From contig NZ_JAHYBZ010000004.1 of assembly GCF_019430885.1 (NCBI RefSeq), positions 62,001 to 126,000 of the forward strand: 64,000 nucleotides of DNA, given 5' to 3'. Positions 15,722 through 22,743 of the stretch are shown here, in pieces. The first letter of the stretch is position 1, and every line of letters begins with the position of its first letter. The position numbers and the translations under genes are program-made. The notes under the pieces were generated by a model. That model worked only from the letters and a program-made list of their open reading frames with translations. It was not told the origin of the DNA and searched no databases. Origin of the DNA: Roseomonas alba (lineage in GTDB: Bacteria; Pseudomonadota; Alphaproteobacteria; Acetobacterales; Acetobacteraceae).

Positions 15722-17695
15722 TCAGGCGAAGATGAAATCCGCCGCCCCGAGCATCCCGGGCACGACATCAAGCAGCACCATCAGATCCTCGCCACCGAAG
15801 CTGACCAGTGTGGCTTCGGGACCGCCGACGATCACCATCTGGCTAACCGAGGTCAGGCCGAGCGCCCGCACATCGATGCGGTCCACCCCGTCGGTGAAGT
15901 CGAAGACCAGGTCGCCTCCCATGCCGGGTGCTGCGACGAAGACGTCGGCGCCGTCGCCGCCGGTCAGCGCATCGAAACCGCCGCCGCCGACCAACCGGTC
16001 ATTGCCGGCACCGCCGCTCAGCCAATCCTCGCCGGCCTGGCCGAGCAGCGTGTCGGCGCCGAGCCCGCCGGCGATGAGGTCCCCGTCGTCGCCGCCCAGC
16101 AGCGAATCGTTGCCGGCGCCCCCGCCCAGCATGTCGGAACCGGGACCGCCGAGGATGGTGTCATTGCCACCACCGCCGGCGAGATAGTCGGTGCTGCCCA
16201 GCCCCTCGATCCGGTTGGCGGCCCCGTCGCCGGCGAGGCGATCGATGTCGCTGCCGCCCCGAAGGGTCGGACTGGCCGCGGAGGCGACCAGGCGGTTGGG
16301 CGCGTCCGGCAGGGTGGTGGAGAAGAACAGCGTCGAATTGGCCGTATAGCCGGGGGCGAGCATCGCGGCGTCGAAGGCCGGCGCGGCGCCGGCCGTCGCC
16401 CCCCCGGTCTCGTCCAGCCCGTCGGCGGCGGACAGGCCATTCCAGGTCGCGAGGTCGGTCGCCGCCGTGTCGCCCCAGACGAAGCCGGCCGATCCGGCGC
16501 CCAGCGTGACCTGGTTCCCGCCGACCGAATTGCCCCCGGCCTCGGCGCCTTCGGTGACGACGATCGCGTGGGTGCCCTGGGTCGTGGTGACGATGGCATT
16601 GCCGGTGATCAGGTTGCCGGCGCTCAGGCCCGGCGCCCAACCGGCATTGGCGACGTAGATCTCGGCCTGGGCCTCGATGCCGTCACGGGTGTCCGAGGGG
16701 TCGGCGCCGTTGCCTTCGAGGGTGTTGTTCGCGACCACATTGCCGTCGGAGCTGTAGAGCGTGATGCCGGGCCCGTCATTGCCGATGATCCGGTTGCCCG
16801 TGACCGTGTTCTGCCCGGAGAAATGGTCGAGCTGGATGCCGTGGCCGTCGAAGGAATCCGGCTCGTTCTGATAGGCGACGAGGTTGTTCGAGATGACGTT
16901 CAGCCGGCCCATCCCGTCGCCCTCAGCCATGCCGAAGACATGGATCGCCGAGGTGCCGGGCAGGCCGGCCACGCCGTTGTTCACCACCGTGTTGCCGTCG
17001 ACGACGACGTGGCTGCCATGCAGCGTGATGCCGCTCTCGCCGTTGCGGTAGATGGCGTTGCCGGTGATGAGGGCGGGGTTCGCCGTACTCGCCTCGGTGC
17101 CGTTCACCCAGATGCCGGCGGTGTCGTTGTCGTGGATGCGGTTGTCGGCGAGCACCACCGTCTCGATCGAGACGCCGTCGAGGTAGATCCCGGCCAGCCC
17201 GTTATGCACCGTGTTGTCCTGCACCGTGACGTTGGCCGCGCCGCCGGTGACATAGACCCCGAAGCCCTGGCCGCCGGCGATGTCGAGGCCGGCGACCACG
17301 ACATGGCTGGCGCCGTCGATCACCACCGTCCCGGCGACATGGGCGGTGCCCTCGCCATAGGCCCCGATGACGATGGGCGCATCGGCCGTGCCATGACCGC
17401 TGATGACAAATCCTGGCGCGGTGGTGCCGGCTCGCTGGAGGTAGAGCGTCCCGGCCTCGAAGGTCACGTCCGACCAGGAATCAAAGGGGGAGGCTTCGCT
17501 GCCGTCGCCGCCATCGGCCGCGGTGGGGTCGATGTGGATGACGCGCGGGGTGGCCGCTGCCGCTGTGGCTGTGGCTGCGTCCAACAGCACCAGCACGTCC
17601 TCGGGCGCGGCGAAGCGGGGCTCCTCCGTAGCCGGCAGAAGGTCGATCTGGGTTGTGGCGGAAGGATCGGTGACCATGGGGAAGCGGCGCGGCAT
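15722..17695 (-). CDS. Right-handed beta-helix protein with RTX repeats
   Basis: 657 residues. Residues 90-400 hold parallel beta-helix (pectate lyase/epimerase-type) coils with recurrent patterns such as VTVQDNTVHNGLAGIYLDG, ITGNAIYRNGESGITLHG and NTVTGNRIIGNDGPGITLY. Residues 510-610 carry glycine/aspartate nonapeptides (GGGGNDTIL, GGAGNDSLL, GGAGNDRLV) that bind calcium in RTX proteins, then a type I secretion-like tail. There is no signal peptide. The fold is common in mannuronan C5-epimerases and polysaccharide lyases, but no catalytic motif could be pinned down, so the activity is open. The ATG at 17695 lacks a strong ribosome-binding site; ATG 17677 is an alternative. Confidence 0.88.
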   Translation of the reverse strand: MPRRFPMVTDPSATTQIDLLPATEEPRFAAPEDVLVLLDAATATAAAATPRVIHIDPTAADGGDGSEASPFDSWSDVTFEAGTLYLQRAGTTAPGFVISGHGTADAPIVIGAYGEGTAHVAGTVVIDGASHVVVAGLDIAGGQGFGVYVTGGAANVTVQDNTVHNGLAGIYLDGVSIETVVLADNRIHDNDTAGIWVNGTEASTANPALITGNAIYRNGESGITLHGSHVVVDGNTVVNNGVAGLPGTSAIHVFGMAEGDGMGRLNVISNNLVAYQNEPDSFDGHGIQLDHFSGQNTVTGNRIIGNDGPGITLYSSDGNVVANNTLEGNGADPSDTRDGIEAQAEIYVANAGWAPGLSAGNLITGNAIVTTTQGTHAIVVTEGAEAGGNSVGGNQVTLGAGSAGFVWGDTAATDLATWNGLSAADGLDETGGATAGAAPAFDAAMLAPGYTANSTLFFSTTLPDAPNRLVASAASPTLRGGSDIDRLAGDGAANRIEGLGSTDYLAGGGGNDTILGGPGSDMLGGGAGNDSLLGGDDGDLIAGGLGADTLLGQAGEDWLSGGAGNDRLVGGGGFDALTGGDGADVFVAAPGMGGDLVFDFTDGVDRIDVRALGLTSVSQMVIVGGPEATLVSFGGEDLMVLLDVVPGMLGAADFIFA

Positions 17696-17764
17696 CTCGG
17701 ATCAGGATGCCTCTGCGTTATGCAATCTACAGTGGCAATGGAAGAGAATTTAAACGCCCTTAAC

Positions 17765-17786
17765 GTGCATTTCCTGCATGATGCAC
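17765..17786. promoter_or_regulatory. Inverted repeat in AT-rich leader of the beta-helix gene
   Basis: GTGCAT and ATGCAC flank ten bases, about 70 bases before the beta-helix gene start on the minus strand, in the only AT-rich stretch of the neighbourhood (TTTAAACGCCCTTAACG lies beside it). It could be an operator or part of a promoter. No clear -35/-10 pair was found. Confidence 0.3.
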
Positions 17787-17853
17787 ACCCGTCCTTCGGC
17801 CGCACCGGCTGCGGAGCTGGTCACGCAGGCGCCGGCCCTTCGCCTCGGGATAC

Positions 17854-17886
17854 AAAAAGGGCGGCGCCGGGATGCGGCGCCGCCCT
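17854..17886 (-). terminator. Rho-independent terminator of the MHS transporter
   Basis: On the minus strand, AGGGCGGCGCC, a 7-base loop and GGCGCCGCCCT form an 11-bp GC stem followed by TTTTT. It lies about 40 bases after the transporter stop. This is the clearest intrinsic terminator in the window. Confidence 0.9.
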
Positions 17887-17924
17887 GGAACGGGCGCCGT
17901 CCTGGCGCCCGAACCGGTCCGGGA

Positions 17925-19643
17925 TCACGGATGGGCGCTGTCGCCCGCATAGATGTCGCGATCCTTCGTCTCCGGCACGAAGAACAGGCCGATCACCACC
18001 GTCATCAGTGCGATCGTCACCGGGTACCAGAGACCGAAATACACGTCGCCCGTCTGCGCGATCATGGCGAAGGAGGTCGCCGGCAGCAGGCCGCCGAACC
18101 AGCCATTGCCGATGTGATAGGGCAGCGACATGGAAGTGTAGCGGATGCGCGTCGGGAACAGTTCCACCAGCGCCGCCGCGATCGGCCCGTAGACCATGGT
18201 CACGTAGATGACGAGCAGGGTGAGGATGCCGATCAACACCAGCTGCTGCTCGCCGAAGATGTCGAAGGGGTTCGACATCTTCACCACCGACGGATTGGAC
18301 GCCGCCGGGTAGCCCGCCGCGGTCAGCGCCGCCGAGATCTGTTGATTGAAGGCCGCAGCCGCCGGACCGCGCTGCGCCGGCTCCATGTCGCGCAGATGTG
18401 GCGCCTCGATCAGGGCGGAGCCGATCCGCACGGCCGCACCGGTGCGACCGGCTTCGCTCTCCACCGAGTAGTTCACAGATGCGCGGGCGAGCGCGGCCTT
18501 GGCGACGTCGCAGGCCGAGGTGAACTGCGCCGTGCCGGTCGGGTTGAACTGGAAGGAGCAGTTGTTGCGGTCCACCACCACCTGCACCGAGATGGTCGCA
18601 TGCGCCCGCGCCAGGTCCGGGTTGGCTTCCGCGCTGAGCAGCTTGAACAGCGGGAAATAGGTCAGCGCGGCGATCAGGCAGCCGCCCAGGATGATCGGCT
18701 TGCGGCCGATCTTGTCCGACAGCCAGCCGAAGAAGACGAAGCCGCCGGAACCCAGGATCAGGGACCAGGCGATCAGCATGTTGGTGGTGAAGCTGTCCAC
18801 CTTCAGCACGGTGCCGAGGAAGAACAGCGCGTAGAACTGGCCCGTGTACCAGACCACCGCCTGCCCGGCGACGAGGCCGAGCAGCGCGAACAGCGCGATC
18901 TTGGCGTTCTTCCACTGGAAGAAGGCCTCGGAGATCGGTGCCTTCGAGTGGGTCCCTTCCGCCTTCATCTTCTGGAACGCCGGGCTTTCTTCCATCTGCA
19001 GCCGGATCCAGACCGAGATGCCGAGCAGCGCGATGGAGAGCAGGAAGGGCACGCGCCAACCCCAGGCCCGGAAATTGTCCGGCCCCAAGGCAAGCTGCGT
19101 GAACAGGATGATCAGCAGCGACAGGAACAGGCCCGCCGTCGCCGTGACCTGGATGAAGGAGGTGTAGAAGCCACGCCGTCCCTGCGGGGCGTGTTCCGCC
19201 ACGTAGGTCGCCGCGCCACCGTATTCGCCGCCCAGGGCGAGGCCCTGCAGCAGGCGCAGGATGATCAGGATGATGGGCGCCGCGAGGCCGATCGAATCCG
19301 AGGTGGGCAGGATGCCGACGATGAAGGTCGAGGAGCCCATGATCAGGATGGTGACAAGGAAGGTGTACTTCCGCCCCACCATGTCGCCGAGCCGGCCAAA
19401 GACCAGCGCGCCGAAGGGCCGCACCAGGAAGCCCGCGGCGAAGGCCAGCAGGGCGAAGATGTTCCGCGTGGTTTCCGGGAACTGCGAGAAGAAGTTGGCC
19501 CCGATGACGGCGGCGAGCGAACCGTACAGGTAAAAGTCATACCATTCGAAGACGGTACCGAGGGAGGAGGCCAGGATGACCTTCCGCTCCTCCCTGGTCA
19601 TCGGGCGGACCTTTGCCTCGGCCCCGAGCGTGACGGAACTCAT
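17925..19643 (-). CDS. MFS transporter, metabolite:H+ symporter (MHS) type
   Basis: 572 residues with twelve predicted membrane helices. The family marks are SSLGTVFEWYDFYLYGSLA, the loop GRLGDMVGRKYT, RLLQGLALGGEYGGAATYVAEHAP, and the second-half repeat FGWLSDKIGRKP. MHS members (KgtP, ProP, ShiA relatives) import organic acids, betaines or shikimate with protons; the substrate is not readable here. An insertion of about 120 hydrophilic residues, roughly 340-465, contains two cysteines and separates later helices; it probably faces the periplasm. It makes the protein longer than the usual 430 residues. An 11-bp inverted repeat sits about 90 bases upstream and a strong terminator follows. Confidence 0.92.
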   Translation of the reverse strand: MSSVTLGAEAKVRPMTREERKVILASSLGTVFEWYDFYLYGSLAAVIGANFFSQFPETTRNIFALLAFAAGFLVRPFGALVFGRLGDMVGRKYTFLVTILIMGSSTFIVGILPTSDSIGLAAPIILIILRLLQGLALGGEYGGAATYVAEHAPQGRRGFYTSFIQVTATAGLFLSLLIILFTQLALGPDNFRAWGWRVPFLLSIALLGISVWIRLQMEESPAFQKMKAEGTHSKAPISEAFFQWKNAKIALFALLGLVAGQAVVWYTGQFYALFFLGTVLKVDSFTTNMLIAWSLILGSGGFVFFGWLSDKIGRKPIILGGCLIAALTYFPLFKLLSAEANPDLARAHATISVQVVVDRNNCSFQFNPTGTAQFTSACDVAKAALARASVNYSVESEAGRTGAAVRIGSALIEAPHLRDMEPAQRGPAAAAFNQQISAALTAAGYPAASNPSVVKMSNPFDIFGEQQLVLIGILTLLVIYVTMVYGPIAAALVELFPTRIRYTSMSLPYHIGNGWFGGLLPATSFAMIAQTGDVYFGLWYPVTIALMTVVIGLFFVPETKDRDIYAGDSAHP

Positions 19644-19724
19644 TGAACCTCCCCCTGCCGGCCTTGCCGGCCTTGTCTGGTTTCACCGCGCCTTAGGAAG
19701 GTGCGTGCGCAGCCAGAATGCTGA

Positions 19725-19754
19725 TTGCGTTCCGAATTTACAATCGGAACGCAA
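19725..19754. promoter_or_regulatory. Perfect 11-bp inverted repeat upstream of the transporter
   Basis: TTGCGTTCCGA and TCGGAACGCAA are perfect inverted arms around an 8-base AT-rich spacer. The site is 82 bases before the transporter start and 85 bases after the reductase stop, both minus-strand genes. No T-run follows on the minus strand, so an operator for the transporter is more likely than a terminator. The binding protein is unknown. Confidence 0.5.
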
Positions 19755-19838
19755 CCGGGGAGGCGTTGATCTAGTGCAAGTCTTAGTGCGGCGCGGTATG
19801 GGCAGGCGTCCCGGCAACGGCGACGGGGCGGCGGCGCA

Positions 19839-20651
19839 CTACTTCGTCACGAAGGCCTTCTCGACCACATAGGTCGCCGGGGCGTTGTTCGACCCCTCCT
19901 CGAAGCCGCGGGCCTCGAGCATCGCCTTCACGTCCCGGTTCATAGCCTCGGACCCGCAGAGCATCACGCGGTCATGCGCCGGGTCGAGCGGCGGCAGGCC
20001 GAGATCGCCGAAGATCCTACCCGATTCGATCAACGTCGTGATGCGCCCCTGATTTCGGAAGGGCTCCCGCGTCACCGACGGGTAGTAGAGCAGCTTGCCC
20101 GCGACCATCTCGCCCAGGAATTCGTGGGCCGGGAGGTCGGTCTCGAAGAGACGGCGATGGGCGAGCTCGTCCACCTGGCGGACCGTGTGCGCGACGACGA
20201 CGGTATCGTAGCGTTCATAGACATCGGGTTCGCGCGCGAGGGACAGGAAGGGCGCGAGGCCGGTGCCGGTCGCCAGCAGCCACAGGGTCCGACCGGGCAG
20301 CAGGTTGTCGGTCACTAGCGTGCCGGTCGGCTTCTTCCCGATCAGCACCGTATCGCCCACCGCGACATGCTGCAGTCGCGAGGTGAGCGGTCCGTCCTGC
20401 ACCTTGATGGAGAGGAATTCGAGCTCCTCCTCCCAGGTCGGGCTCGCCACCGAATAGGCGCGCACCAGCGGCTTGCCGTTCACCATCAGCCCGATCATGG
20501 CGAATTCGCCGGCGCGGAAACGGAAGGCCGGGTCGCGCGTGCAGCGGAAGGAGAAGAGCCGGTCGGTCCAATGATGGACCCAGGTGACCTTCTCCCCGAA
20601 ATAGGCGGGCGGGATGACGGGCGTGGCGGCGGGGGCGGCAGCGTCGTTCAT
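19839..20651 (-). CDS. fpr: Ferredoxin--NADP reductase
   Basis: 270 residues, the usual length for bacterial Fpr. It passes electrons between NADPH and ferredoxin or flavodoxin through FAD. The FAD-binding RAYSVASP lies near residue 68, the NADP-binding LLATGTGLAPFLSLAR near 130, and the C-terminal VMLCGSEAMNRDV near 225. The tail ends in a lysine after VEKAFVTK, typical of the bacterial subclass. The ATG at 20651 opens MNDAAAPAATPVIPPAYFGE; longer upstream frames have no similarity. It stands alone between the divergent acetyltransferase and the transporter. It could feed ferredoxin-dependent NirA in this strain, but that is inference. Confidence 0.94.
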   Translation of the reverse strand: MNDAAAPAATPVIPPAYFGEKVTWVHHWTDRLFSFRCTRDPAFRFRAGEFAMIGLMVNGKPLVRAYSVASPTWEEELEFLSIKVQDGPLTSRLQHVAVGDTVLIGKKPTGTLVTDNLLPGRTLWLLATGTGLAPFLSLAREPDVYERYDTVVVAHTVRQVDELAHRRLFETDLPAHEFLGEMVAGKLLYYPSVTREPFRNQGRITTLIESGRIFGDLGLPPLDPAHDRVMLCGSEAMNRDVKAMLEARGFEEGSNNAPATYVVEKAFVTK

Positions 20652-20744
20652 GGCGGATGTCTTGTGCTGCGGCACCGCATCGGGCGCAACAGGAATGCGC
20701 CGCGCGCGCTTGCGCCGCCCGTGACCCCGCGCTGTGCTGCGGGC

Positions 20745-21464
20745 ATGACCGACCTTCCCGCTGGCCTGCCCTTCGACCCCGAAACCGACCCTCCGGTCGG
20801 CCCGCGTGTGGACACCACGCCGCGCCCCCTGCCCGCCCGGATCCCGCATCGCGGCGCCTCGGTCGATCTGGAGCCCCTGCATGTCCGCCACGCCACCGAG
20901 CTGTGGCAGGCCGCCCAGGCACCCGGGGCGGAGGCGTCCTGGACCTATCTCGGCTACGGCCCCTTTGCCTCCGAGGCGGCAATGCGGACGCATGTCGGGA
21001 GTTTCGCGGCGACCCACGACCCGATGGCCTGGGCGATCCGGCCGCACCGCACCGGCACGGCCGATGGCTGGCTGACCCTGATGGAGATCTTCCCCGCCCA
21101 CGCGCATATCGAGATCGGCCATATCTGGTTCTCGCCCCGGATGCAGCGGACCCGCGCGGCGACCGAGGCAATGTTCATCCTGATGCGCCATGCCATGGAT
21201 GATCTCGGCTACCGGCGGCTCACCTGGAAATGCAATGCGCTGAACATGCCCTCCCGCCGCGCGGCGGAACGGCTGGGCTTCACTTACGAAGGCACTTTGC
21301 GGGCAGTACTGACGGTGAAGGGGCGGCGGCGCGACACGGCCTGGTTCTCGATCCTCGCGGAGGAATGGCCGGCCCGGCGCGACGCCCTGCTGGGCTGGCT
21401 GGATGCGGCCAACTGGGACGCGCAGGGGCGGCCGAAGCAGAGCCTGTCGGCGTTCCGGCAGTAG
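20745..21464 (+). CDS. RimJ/RimL-like GNAT acetyltransferase
   Basis: 239 residues. The core (about 40-210) is a GNAT fold of the RimJ/RimL or YjdJ type: VDLEPLHVRHATELWQA, then IEIGHIWFSPRMQRTRAATEA at the acetyl-CoA site, YRRLTWKCNALNMPSRRAAERLGF in the late helix and strand, and WFSILAEEWP. Relatives acetylate protein N-termini, antibiotics or small amines; the target is unknown. The proline-rich first 35 residues precede the domain. The ATG at 20745 has only a weak upstream purine run. It diverges from fpr with 93 bases between, so the two promoters probably lie there. Confidence 0.88.
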   Translation: MTDLPAGLPFDPETDPPVGPRVDTTPRPLPARIPHRGASVDLEPLHVRHATELWQAAQAPGAEASWTYLGYGPFASEAAMRTHVGSFAATHDPMAWAIRPHRTGTADGWLTLMEIFPAHAHIEIGHIWFSPRMQRTRAATEAMFILMRHAMDDLGYRRLTWKCNALNMPSRRAAERLGFTYEGTLRAVLTVKGRRRDTAWFSILAEEWPARRDALLGWLDAANWDAQGRPKQSLSAFRQ

Positions 21465-21476
21465 GGCTTCCTGCGC

Positions 21477-21737
21477 TCACGCCGGTCCGGCGCCGGCCCA
21501 CGTGCCGGCGCGGGCGTTCATCCGCCCGTCGCCGCCTTGCCGGATACGGGTATTGGCGCCCGCGGTGGGGCCGGGCGAGCAGACCCGGCCCAGCGCCCTT
21601 CCGTTCACGATGTCCTGAGTGACCCGCAAGCCCGTCATGGTCTGACCACGGGGCTCCTGTCCGGCAACGGCCGGAAGCGGAAGGGCCAGGAGGCCGGCCA
21701 TGACCAGCGGCAGGCGCCCTGGCGACGCGGCGGTCAC
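21477..21737 (-). CDS. Small secreted protein of unknown family
   Basis: 86 codons from GTG 21737. The first 27 residues end in VMAGLLALPLPAVAGQEP, a plausible Sec signal peptide cleaved after AVA. The mature part is about 58 residues and glycine/arginine-rich, with one cysteine in GRVCSPGP. It starts 11 bases after the stop of the lectin-like gene on the same strand, so the two are probably coexpressed. I do not recognise the family. The GTG start lacks a strong ribosome-binding site, and translation could begin at the ATG 12 codons later (VMAGLLAL). Confidence 0.5.
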   Translation of the reverse strand: MTAASPGRLPLVMAGLLALPLPAVAGQEPRGQTMTGLRVTQDIVNGRALGRVCSPGPTAGANTRIRQGGDGRMNARAGTWAGAGPA

Positions 21738-21748
21738 GGTTATCGGCT

Positions 21749-22537
21749 TCAGCCCCTGCTCAGGATGAAGGGCACCGCGCGGCTTCCTGCGCTGGCGCAT
21801 GGCACGGCCTGGACGGCGAACGGAAAGCGCGCATCCGCCACCTCCAGCTGCGGGATGGTGAGGCACATCCCGGTGGAGGATTGCACCGGCGTCGCCTCCG
21901 TGGCCGTGGCGCGGGTCGTCCAGCGCGGCGATGCGGCCTGGCAGGCTTCGAGGACGAGCTGCGCCAGCCCCGGCATGCCCGGCCCCTCCAGGCCCAGGCA
22001 CAAATCGGTCCGTCGCGACACGCCGAGGCTGCCATCCTGCCGCCGGACGAAGATCAGGTCCGAGGGCACGCGGCAATTGTGCAGGACGAGCTTCGCCCCG
22101 ACCTCGAGCGCCCCCTCGACGCCGAGGCAGGCTTGCAACGCCGTCTCGGGGAACAGAGCCTGCCCGTTGGGTTGTGCCGCGACGGCCGCTCGCTCCGCCG
22201 CCTGCGACAGGGCACGCGCGCAGATCCTCGTCCCGGTTCCGACCCAGCAGGCGCCGCTGCGTGTCACTGGTCCGAGGCGCGTATGGGCATGCGTGGAAGC
22301 CGGGTTCTCGTTCCAGCTCGCCTCGGCGACACCGGGCGAGGTGACATTGACGTAGGCGAAATAGTCGCCTCCGCTGATCTGGAAACTCCCATCGGACTCC
22401 GGTGTGAACTGGCAGACGCCCTTGATGTAGGTCCGCCCGCCGACTGTCAGCTCGCAATCGGCCGGGCGGCTGTCAGCCATCGCTGGCGTTGCGGCGCAGG
22501 CCGCCACGATGGCCACGAGGATGGCACGGCAGTCCAG
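21749..22537 (-). CDS. Secreted ricin-B-lectin-like protein, non-ATG start
   Basis: About 262 residues. The second half (about 120-255) has the spacing of a ricin-type beta-trefoil: ACLGVEGALEVGAKLVLHNC, DLCLGLEGPGMPGLAQLVLEACQ and GMCLTIPQ, with repeated Cys-Leu motifs. The N-terminus reads as a signal peptide only if translation starts at CTG 22537 (giving CRAILVAIVAACAATPAMA), which has GGGAGG five bases upstream. GTG 22516 is the next option but has no site and shortens the signal. There is no in-frame ATG before ATPAMAD. The middle domain is unassigned. Sugar binding is inferred from the fold pattern. Confidence 0.65.
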   Translation of the reverse strand: MDCRAILVAIVAACAATPAMADSRPADCELTVGGRTYIKGVCQFTPESDGSFQISGGDYFAYVNVTSPGVAEASWNENPASTHAHTRLGPVTRSGACWVGTGTRICARALSQAAERAAVAAQPNGQALFPETALQACLGVEGALEVGAKLVLHNCRVPSDLIFVRRQDGSLGVSRRTDLCLGLEGPGMPGLAQLVLEACQAASPRWTTRATATEATPVQSSTGMCLTIPQLEVADARFPFAVQAVPCASAGSRAVPFILSRG

Positions 22538-22639
22538 CTCACCCTCCCGTAATTACGCTCCCGGCTTATATCGCCCCGCGAGAATCTTGCAAGAACAGCA
22601 GCACTTCTTGGTTTTCTGGCGCCAGGGAGGCCTGTCCTC

Positions 22640-22719
22640 GGCGCCAGCCCGCACCCCCCCGGCCACCCCAATCCAGGATACTGCTGTCGGGTGGCCAAGC
22701 GGGGGTGTGGGCTGGTGCC
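22640..22719. repeat. Dispersed long-hairpin repeat, family 2, copy 1
   Basis: Outer arms GGCGCCAGCCCGCACCCCC and GGGGGTGTGGGCTGGTGCC pair over 19 bases with few mismatches. Inner GGCCACCC and GGGTGGCC flank the loop core ATCCAGGATACTGCTGTC. It lies 24 bases after the stop of the glycosyltransferase gene at 22744 (minus strand). Confidence 0.8.
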
Positions 22720-22743
22720 GATCCAGCGTGCACGAGACATGCT

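Noticed and set aside
16000-17000. The beta-helix RTX gene as a mannuronan C5-epimerase (algE/algG)
   Set aside because: The fold and RTX tail fit, but the catalytic motif expected of these epimerases was not found, so only the fold is reported.
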